This document shows positions 56,790 through 64,000 of a DNA stretch of 64,000 nucleotides, piece after piece (position 1 is the first letter of the stretch; the number at the start of each line of letters is the position of its first letter). The DNA is taken from assembly GCA_963989385.1 (NCBI GenBank), contig OZ022499.1, positions 102,966,786 to 103,030,785 on the forward strand. Reading direction: 5' to 3'. Source of the DNA: Ctena decussata. Its lineage: Eukaryota; Mollusca; Bivalvia; Lucinida; Lucinidae. The translations under genes were made by a program, and so were the position numbers. The notes beneath the pieces were generated by a model. The model worked only from the letters and a program-made list of their open reading frames with translations. It searched no databases and was not told where the DNA came from.

Positions 56790-59194
56790 CTCCAGAACCA
56801 CTGGGCCGATTGCCTTGAAACTTTGTATGTAGCATCTGACTCTATTACTACAAAGTTTATATAAATGATGGCTTTGGGTTGACCTTGACCCATTTTATGG
56901 CAAGGTCAAATTCGGTTCCTTAGGTTTTTGAATGATGAAAGCTGAAAAAGTGCTTTTTGTCTGTTGCTGTTGTGCTCTATGATATAGAAATGCATTCCAT
57001 TTCAAACCCTTTAAATCTTTACGGTCACATTCATTTAGTGACTCTTGTCCGTCGTCTGTCAACATTTTCAAAGGATTTCTGCTATGAAACTAAGGGGCCA
57101 ATTTCAATCAAATTTCATATGTAGCCTTCAGGCAAAAGAGGGAAAGAAAGTTTATACATTTGGTCTACGTCACATGACCAGGATGGCTGCCACGCCCATA
57201 TGATAAAATCCTTAAAAAATCTTCTTCTCCAGAACCACTGGGCTGATTGTCTTGAAACTTGATATGTAGCATTTTGAATTACAGTAGTACAAAGTTTATG
57301 TAAGTAAAGAACTTTGGTTGACCTTGACCTATTTTATCGCAAGGTAACATTTGGTCCCTTATGCTTTTCAATTAGAAAAGCTGAAAAAGTGCCATTCTGC
57401 TGTTGCTGTTGTGCTGCATGAAATGGAAATGCAGTCGCCTCAAACTCCTATGAAACCTTGAGGTCAAAGCCATTTAGTGATCTTGGCAAAGGTCATTCAT
57501 CGGTTGTCTGTCAATATTTTCAAAGGACTCCTCCTCTGAAACTACTGGGCCAACTCAAATTAAATTACATACGCAGCCTTCAGGCAAAGGGGGGAAGAAA
57601 TTTGATATATTTGGTCTAGGTCACATGACCAAGATAGCTGCCATACTCATATATGGTCAAACATTAAAACCCCTGTGCTGATGGCCTTGAAACTTACTAT
57701 ATAGCTTCTGGGGCTCTAGTACTACAAATATTATATGAATGATGACCTGCGGTTGACCTTTTTGTATGACAAGGTCCAATTTTGTCCTTTAGGCTTTACA
57801 TGGGAAAAGCTAAAAAGGTGCATTTTGCTTTGTGATAAGGAAATGATGTAGTCCACTTCAACCCCTATGAGGTATAGAGGTCAAGGTCATTTAGTGTCTT
57901 TGGCCAAAGGTCATTCGTCTATCTTTTGTCAACATAATATGAGAAAAGGGGTCTATATATTTATGCATTTGTCCATTCTTATGGCAGTCGCGGTACTCAC
58001 AGAATCTGTGCCGCCTTGTAAAAAACATTAACAGTAAAGACCTGTTCTCAGATGAGGGCTATAAGACCATTGGTCCTCTGTTTTTTATGGCCTATCCATT
58101 TTATGAATGTTAAGGCCCAAGCAGTTATTGTTCTTTAGAAATAGACCACCCAAAATTATGTTTTATACAGATGAGAAAAGGGGAATAACTCTGTCGATAC
58201 TGAATGCATCATAACACAACTAACATCAGAATGATAAGCACATCAAATACTTACAGTCTACCAAGAATCAGGGTTCTAGGTCAAACGGTTCAAAAGTTGG
58301 AAAACATGCCAAATTCAACAAAGGGGCATAATTCGGCCAATTTTTCACGGAATATCCCCGAAAAATAATCAGGTGATCTACACCGAAGCAAAATATGAGC
58401 ATCATATGTCAACTGGAATTTCCAGAATTTTTGGAAAAACTTTTGTGTAAATTTTTTAGAAAGGGGGATTATTCTGTAAGTACATGATAGAAGGAAGAGA
58501 GAAAAGATACGGGTCTGCTTATATTTTATGGTCTATCCATTTTATTAATATCAAGGCCCCAGCGATTATTGTTCTTGAGAAATAGACCACCCAAAATTAT
58601 GTTTTATACAGGCGAGAAAAGGGTAATAAATCTGTCAATAATGAATGCATCATAACGCAACCAACATCAGAATGATAAGCAAATCAAATACTAAAAATCA
58701 GGGTTCTAGGTCAAACGATTCAAAAGTTGGAAAAATGGCAAATTCAACAAAAGGGCATATTTCGGTAATTTTTTCACGGAATTTGGCCAAAAGTTAATTA
58801 GGTGATCTACAGCCTAGTCCCTAGCAGTATGCCAAATTTGAGCATCCCAGCTCAAACGGTATTGCCAGGATTTTGGGAACAAACTTTTTTTTTTTTTTTT
58901 TTTTGAAAAATGCCAAATTCAACAGAGGGGCATAATTCGGTCAATTTTTCACAAAAAGCCCCATAAAATAATCAGGTGATCTACCCCTAAGCTCCTAGCA
59001 GTATGCAAAATATGAGCATCATAGGTCGACTGGTAATGAATACACTCCCCCATAACGCAATCAACCTCAGAATGATCAGCACATCAAATACTAATCATGC
59101 TTATAGTATACAAACAAAATCAGGGTCTGGGTCAAACAATTCAAAAGTTGCAAAAATGCCAAATTCAACAAGCGGGCATAATTCAGTCATACCC

Positions 59195-59400
59195 GGTCCT
59201 GCTGATTCAAAAAGGGGCAGTTGTCAGTTACTGGCGAAAGTAAAGTACACTTAGTACTTATTAACCGCTTTGGAGGTCTAAGCCTGCCCAAGAATACTGT
59301 AGAATACTATAGTGTTATACTGTGGTTAGGGCAACTGATTGTCCCGATATGACCATGGCTGTTTACCGTGGACGTAAAACAATAAAACAACAAAAGACAA
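59195..59400 (+). mobile_element. Same SINE family, 5'-truncated copy
   Basis: It starts within the body (CTGCTGATTCAAAAAGGGGC) and lacks the tRNA-like head. It carries GGAGGTCTAAGCCTGCCCAA, an extra AATACTGTAG duplication, and ends GTTTACCGTGGACGT with an AAAACAAT-type tail. Confidence 0.7.
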
Positions 59401-59401
59401 A

Positions 59402-59520
59402 AAAGTCTGACTAAAGTCTTCGCTGTGTGCATAGAGAGCGGACTGGGCGGATGCCCAGGCTGATCTGAGTCTTCGCTGGGCGCACATGCCACTTTTTTGG
59501 TTTTGTCGAATCGCGGGTCA
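59402..59520. mobile_element. MITE family TGAGCCGCGACAC, half copy
   Basis: Only the right half is present: GGATGCCCAGGCTGATCTGA to TTTTGTCGAATCGCGGGTCA. It abuts the SINE fragment on its left. Confidence 0.65.
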
Positions 59521-59773
59521 TAATGCTTTTGGATTTCAAAGATTTATAGAAATAATTCACTAATAAACACACCGCTACAACACATGATCTGCTGCAAGGA
59601 CTGAATGCCGTATGCGTTCCTGCGAATTCTGATCGTTGTTGATTGATTGGCTTGCGTTTGACAGCCCTTTGCGGCAGTATTCCCGAAAACAAAATAAATA
59701 GTAATATTAATCGTAAAAGCAGTTTCCAAATTTAGTCCATCACGCACGTACTGCAAGTACCATACCTGGCCCG

Positions 59774-59991
59774 GAGGTTATAAAACTTGAGTACATTCTC
59801 AAAAGTATGAGATTTTTCTCAAGTTTTATAACCTCGAACCCTTGTTAACTATATTTCCAAGGCTGTTACAAAACGAAAAAGAGGCTATCACAAGACGAGG
59901 AAATCATGTTTCCAAAACTACTTGGTCATAGTGGCAGCCGCTATGACCAGGTCGTTTGGGAACTGGGCCTTTTTTTCGTTTGGTAACAGCC
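59774..59991. repeat. Two adjacent palindromic elements
   Basis: 59774-59835: GAGGTTATAAAACTTGAG / CTCAAGTTTTATAACCTC. 59861-59991: ends GGCTGTTACAAAACGAAAAA / TTTTTCGTTTGGTAACAGCC and centre TGGTCATAGTGGCAGCCGCT with ATGACCA inverted. The second family has a half-copy at 42370-42392. Nothing recognised in 59995-60270. Confidence 0.65.
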
Positions 59992-60272
59992 CCTGTATTT
60001 GGCGTACCTGTGAAGAATCGATATTAGGTCCGGCGGCTGTTGTTGCGGGTTGTCATTATTTATTTTAATAATGTCCGAGGGTGTTCAGAAAGTTCTGATT
60101 CTCGTCGCATAACTTTGTTTAGCGGCATACTGGAGATAAATGTTGGAATGTATTGAAAGCAGAACATTTTGTTTTTACAGTGATAATAAACACTATACAA
60201 AGATACATTTTCTTATTGAGTTACAACGCATCTTATTAGGCCCCATTCATACCACTGGGTTGTGTTTATATG

Positions 60273-60510
60273 TGAGCCGCGACACGAGAAAACCAACGAA
60301 GTGGTTGTGCGCCCAGCGCAGACTCAGATCAGCCTGGGCATCCACCCAGTCTGATCAGAGTCTTCGCTGTCCGCATGGAGGTAGCTTAGACCCTTAGCTA
60401 CCCTTTAAGCACTTAACAATGAGTCTGACCACACTGAGCAAATGCCCAGGCTGATCTGAGTCTGCGCTGGGCGCAAAACCACATTGTTGGTTTTGTCGTG
60501 TCGCGGCTCA
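60273..60510. mobile_element. MITE family TGAGCCGCGACAC, copy 8
   Basis: TGAGCCGCGACACGAGAAAA / TTTTGTCGTGTCGCGGCTCA, 238 bp. High similarity to the next copy only 55 bp away, in the same orientation. Confidence 0.85.
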
Positions 60511-60565
60511 TGTGAATTTACTTTCAGTGAGTCATTTTCAGTCAAATATCATTGTAAATACAAAA

Positions 60566-60803
60566 TGAGCCGCGACACGAGAAAACCAACTATGTGGTTG
60601 TGCGACCAACGCAGACTCAGATCAGCCTGGGCATCCGTCCAGTCTGACCAGAGTCTTCGTAGTCCGCATGAAGGCAGCTTAGACCCTTAGCTACCCTTTA
60701 AGCGCTTAGCGAAGACTCTGATCAGCCTGGGTGGATGCCCAGGCTGATCTGAGTCTGCGCTGTGCGCACAACCACATTGTTGGTTTTGTCATGTCGCGGC
60801 TCA
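60566..60803. mobile_element. MITE family TGAGCCGCGACAC, copy 9
   Basis: TGAGCCGCGACACGAGAAAA / TTTTGTCATGTCGCGGCTCA, 238 bp. It ends ~20 bp before the 5' truncation of the LINE. Confidence 0.85.
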
Positions 60804-60819
60804 AATAATTTTTTATCTA

Positions 60820-63800
60820 TTGTTTGAACGCTCGTACGGGAGTCAAAGAAGACTACTTTAATTTAGACTCTCATATATGTAATACATACGGCTGCACACA
60901 ACTGCTTGACGAAAGTGCAGAAATAATGGACTATTTTGATAGAACTCGAGTGACACGGGCACGAGTAAATAGTGATTTGAATATAAATGCCTATGGCAAC
61001 CAGCTCATAAATTTTTGTAAAAATACTGATTTGTTCATTTTGAATGGCAGACTAGGAGATAGTAGGTTAAATAAGAAATTTACTTGTAAAGATAAAAGTG
61101 TTGTCGACTATTTTTTGAGTACGGCAAACATGTTCAGCTATTTGCAAAACTTCAATATTTTGGAGTTTAGTAATTTATACTCGGATGCACACTGCGCATT
61201 AACTATAAATCTGAATGTAAATTTTGAGATAGATCACCCGAAAATCTCTACCGAGACGGTTAATACAGTCAAACCATTATTGTGGAAGTCGGATAAGGCC
61301 GATCAGTATGTGCAAAATATTGATATCGATGCTGTTACAAAAATTGATGAAAAGTTAGATTCGCTTTTACAAATGGATGAAATTTCACAGTCAGATATAG
61401 ACAGTGTAGTTTGTGATATTGGTAATATTTTTGTAGACTGTGCAAACCTCTCGTTTAGTACAACTAAACTAAATTGTAAAAAGGTTAAAAATAAAAACGA
61501 AAGACCATGGTTTAATGGGCAATGTCGTGTTGCACGGAACGTTTATCATAATACCCGTAGATTATATAATCGCTGCAAATCGGAACATAATAAAAACCTT
61601 TTGAAAACAGTTAGTAAAAACTATAAAAATACAATTTCAAAAAGCATAAAAGACCATGATAATGAAAGAATAAATAAACTAAGAAATCTAAGAAGCTCTA
61701 ATCCTAAAGAATACTGGAAGATTTTGAATTCTTCAGATCGGAAAAAGGGACCCGAAGCGTGTTTAGACGACTTATATACGTTTTTTAAAAGTATTAACGA
61801 GGCTAATATTCATGACGACACGGAATTTGATATTGGTACTGAACAAATTGATAATGAAATTATAAATCAGCCGATTACTGAAAACGAAATTTTGAAAGCA
61901 ATATCTAAACTTTGTAATAATAAAGCATCGGGCTTAGACGACATAAAAAATGAACACATTAAAGCTACGAGTCATATAATGTTACCAGTATATAAAAAAT
62001 TATTTAATATTATTTTTAATGAAGGCTTAATCCCGGAAAGTTGGTCATATGGCACTATTAAGCCAATTTTCAAAGGTAAGGGAGATCCCAAGCTAGCGGA
62101 AAATTACCGCCCAATTACAATACTAAGTTGTTTCGGGAAATTGTTTACTCAAATAATAAATGATCGATTGAAGGAATTTTCCGAAAATTTCAACCTTGTC
62201 GAGGATTGTCAGGCCGGCTTTCGAAGAAACTTTTCCACGGCAGACAATTTATTTATCATCCAGAGTCTCGTAGACATTGCAAAAGCCAGTAAAAATAAGT
62301 TATACTGTTGTTTTGTAGATTTTAAACAGGCTTTTGACAGAGTATGGAGAAAGGGGTTATGGGAAAAATTATTACAATATAACATAAATGGTAAATGTTA
62401 CACTATAATACGTAATATATATAGAAATATAAAATCAAATGTCGCAATAAATAATGACTCTTCGATCTTTTTCCCCTGTTTAAACGGAGTAAGGCAAGGT
62501 GAGAATTTATCGCCATTTTTGTTCTCGATTTATTTGAACGATTTGCAAAATTTTTTGTTTACAAATAGGGCAAACGGAGTCACATGTGACATTAACTACG
62601 AAGATATATCTGTATACTTAAAACTTCTCGTTTTATTATATGCCGATGATACCGTTCTCTTTGCCAATTCCGTAACAGACATGCAAGCTACTTTAAACAT
62701 ATTCGAAAAATACTGTATTAAGTGGAAATTGTCAGTTAATGTATCTAAAACAAAGATAATTATTTTTATTAACGGAAAGATTTCAGACAAGATTCATTTT
62801 ACATATGGTCCCCAAGAACTCGAAATAAGTAACGAATACAAATATCTTGGCATAGTATTATCAAAAACTGGTTCGTTTCTTGCTGCTAAAAAGAATATTG
62901 CAGAACAGGCAAATAAAGCTTTATTTTCCTTACTGAGAAAAATCAGAACATTAAAGTTGCCGATTGATATTCAATTGGAACTATTTGATAAAACAATAAA
63001 ACCTATATTGTTATATGGTTCAGAAATTTGGGGGTTTGGCAACTGCGATGTAATCGAGCGGGTGCATCTGAAGTTTTTAAAATATGTATTTCATTTAAAA
63101 AAGTCTACTCCGTCTCACATGATTTACGGTGATCTAGGTATATTCCCACTTACTCTAGAAATAAATTCCAGGGTTATTTCATTTTGGTGTAAGCTTTTAG
63201 AAGGCCAAGAAAAATATAGACTCTCATCCATTGTTTATAATGTGGTTAATTCTATGCATGAAAATCGACATGCTAAGTCTAAGTGGATTGAAAATGTTAA
63301 ACAACTTATATGCTCAATGGGATTTTCGGGGCTATGGTATTCACAAAGTTATATAAATTCGAAATGGTTCATAAACTCTATAAAGCAAAAATTTAAAGAT
63401 GTATATATTCAAAAATGGCATTCAATACTTGATGTTTCTTCGAGTAGTAATAACTACCGACTATTCAAAGAGTCCTTTGAAAGTAGTGCATACTGGAAAA
63501 TACTTCCAGCAAACATGTGTAGAAAGTTATTTGCATTTCGATGTCGTAACCATAGATTTCCGGTAGAAGTAGGCAGATGGACCGGTCAACCTTTAAATGA
63601 GCGCAAATGTAATTTTTGTAAAACCGAGTTAGGTGACGAGTTTCATTATCTTTTAGTTTGCAGAAACTTTCAAGAAGACAGAAAACGTTATATAAGTAAA
63701 TTTTATTATGATCGGCCAAATATTTTAAAATATCGAGAGCTAATGAACAAAACAAACGAGGGTGAACTGAAGAAATTATGTAAATTCGTTGAAATATTGT

Positions 63801-64000
63801 TAAAATCTGTAGTTTCAGCAGCTTAAGTGTATGTACATATTATATATAATACTGAAATGAGAAAGTCAACTTATATAATGTATAATATTATAAATACATG
63901 GTTACAATGCGTTTTATTTTTCGCAAATAGTTTATGTGTATGTAGGTATACACGTATGAGAAAAGGTGTCCTTTCAGCATCACATAAGATTAAGAAAATC
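60820..64000 (+). mobile_element. 5'-truncated LINE with intact reverse transcriptase
   Basis: The coding sequence starts inside the last endonuclease motif (NARTG, normally GDFNARTG), so the element is truncated at its 5' end directly after a MITE. An AT-rich 3' region follows the stop at 63824-63826 and runs to the window edge; the tail and target duplication are not visible. Probably jockey/CR1-L2-like by its reverse transcriptase; the clade is not certain. Confidence 0.85.
60824..63826 (+). CDS. LINE ORF2: endonuclease C-terminus + reverse transcriptase
   Basis: One thousand uninterrupted codons (the first codon is TTG, an artefact of truncation rather than a true start). Residues ~1-120 are the endonuclease end (NARTG; SDAHCALTINL resembles the catalytic SDH). 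Residues ~370-660 are the reverse transcriptase: KASGLDDIKNEHIK, NYRPITILSCFGKLF, VDFKQAFDRVW, GVRQGENLSPFLFS, and the catalytic YADD at 606-609. The thumb region has YKYLGIVLS. The C-terminal motif is C-x2-C-x8-H-x4-C (CNFC...HYLLVC, ~930-947). The open frame shows recent insertion. The missing endonuclease N-terminus makes it unable to nick DNA on its own. Confidence 0.9.
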   Translation: MNARTGVKEDYFNLDSHICNTYGCTQLLDESAEIMDYFDRTRVTRARVNSDLNINAYGNQLINFCKNTDLFILNGRLGDSRLNKKFTCKDKSVVDYFLSTANMFSYLQNFNILEFSNLYSDAHCALTINLNVNFEIDHPKISTETVNTVKPLLWKSDKADQYVQNIDIDAVTKIDEKLDSLLQMDEISQSDIDSVVCDIGNIFVDCANLSFSTTKLNCKKVKNKNERPWFNGQCRVARNVYHNTRRLYNRCKSEHNKNLLKTVSKNYKNTISKSIKDHDNERINKLRNLRSSNPKEYWKILNSSDRKKGPEACLDDLYTFFKSINEANIHDDTEFDIGTEQIDNEIINQPITENEILKAISKLCNNKASGLDDIKNEHIKATSHIMLPVYKKLFNIIFNEGLIPESWSYGTIKPIFKGKGDPKLAENYRPITILSCFGKLFTQIINDRLKEFSENFNLVEDCQAGFRRNFSTADNLFIIQSLVDIAKASKNKLYCCFVDFKQAFDRVWRKGLWEKLLQYNINGKCYTIIRNIYRNIKSNVAINNDSSIFFPCLNGVRQGENLSPFLFSIYLNDLQNFLFTNRANGVTCDINYEDISVYLKLLVLLYADDTVLFANSVTDMQATLNIFEKYCIKWKLSVNVSKTKIIIFINGKISDKIHFTYGPQELEISNEYKYLGIVLSKTGSFLAAKKNIAEQANKALFSLLRKIRTLKLPIDIQLELFDKTIKPILLYGSEIWGFGNCDVIERVHLKFLKYVFHLKKSTPSHMIYGDLGIFPLTLEINSRVISFWCKLLEGQEKYRLSSIVYNVVNSMHENRHAKSKWIENVKQLICSMGFSGLWYSQSYINSKWFINSIKQKFKDVYIQKWHSILDVSSSSNNYRLFKESFESSAYWKILPANMCRKLFAFRCRNHRFPVEVGRWTGQPLNERKCNFCKTELGDEFHYLLVCRNFQEDRKRYISKFYYDRPNILKYRELMNKTNEGELKKLCKFVEILLKSVVSAA

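Larger units (their letters stand above)
48300..58084 (+). mobile_element. Array element I, host of four further insertions
   Basis: The 5' end TTAGCTCACCTGAGCCGAAG folds with GGCTCAAAGGTGAGCT, then a GTCGTC tract (48356-48380) and the first core segment to 48415. The core resumes at 54428 and runs to 58084 with ~400-bp units (GTCACATGACCAAGATGG; TTGACCTTGACCCATTTTAT). The 3' end is a degraded repeat CAGATGAGGGCTATA, hairpin GACCATTGGTC, then CTCTGTTTT. Inserted inside are a LINE fragment (48416-54427), element K (55194-56493) and a SINE (56521-56789). Confidence 0.75.
46550..59180 (+). repeat. Old ~430-bp repeat array, interrupted by nested insertions
   Basis: Pieces 46550-46945, 48240-48299 and 58085-59180 belong to one repeat. 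Shared segments are AATTATGTTTTATACAG, AAATTCAACAAAGGGGCATA, AATCAGGTGATCTAC and ATTCTGTAAGTACATG. The right part holds about two and a half units. The gaps are array elements H (46946-48239) and I (48300-58084). The array serves as the uninterrupted reference for both insertion sites. Confidence 0.75.

Overview
The window looks like nuclear DNA of a marine bivalve mollusc, probably a heterodont clam. This is inferred from a spliced animal gene with long introns, the AT-rich background, the GTCC-rich 'bivalve-type' interspersed repeats, and L1-Tx1-like and jockey/CR1-like LINEs. The species cannot be fixed from the sequence. There is nothing bacterial here: no operons and no CRISPR.

Two host genes are supported. 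(1) Tubulin-folding cofactor B (TBCB), plus strand, has seven coding exons from 173 to 32832 that join in frame to a 251-residue protein with an N-terminal ubiquitin-like domain, an acidic/basic coiled-coil linker and a C-terminal CAP-Gly domain. Intron 1 alone is 23.2 kb. Two further exon-like segments (28670-28751 and 32146-32215) fit the splice phases and could make alternative isoforms. (2) A minus-strand protein of 643 residues with 22 C2H2-type zinc fingers lies at 42999-44930 in one uninterrupted exon. The two genes are convergent.

Nearly everything else is mobile DNA. 0.3-23.4 kb (intron 1): SINEs, short palindromic elements, an antisense L1-Tx1-like LINE of 6.9 kb with a 19-bp target duplication, a 4.9-kb TA-flanked inverted-repeat element, a 1.2-kb PIF/Harbinger-like element, and several elements built as terminal hairpin, GTC-rich microsatellite, tandem core, subterminal inverted repeat, 3' hairpin and a CTTGTT-like end. 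23-33 kb: the other TBCB exons, with an array-bearing element of this kind in intron 4. 33-42.7 kb: densely packed palindromic MITEs and two more array elements. 46-59 kb: a nest at least four insertions deep, namely an old repeat array, an array element, a LINE 3' fragment, a 5.6-kb inverted-repeat element with decamer arrays, and a further array element. 59-64 kb: MITEs, then a 5'-truncated LINE with an open 1000-codon reverse transcriptase ORF that runs towards the window edge.

The most interesting pattern is that at least nine array elements with unrelated cores share one architecture, one type of terminus and a core period of about 145-180 bp. They resemble non-autonomous Helentron (HINE/Pearl-like) elements, and three can be compared with 'empty' copies of their target sites inside this same window.
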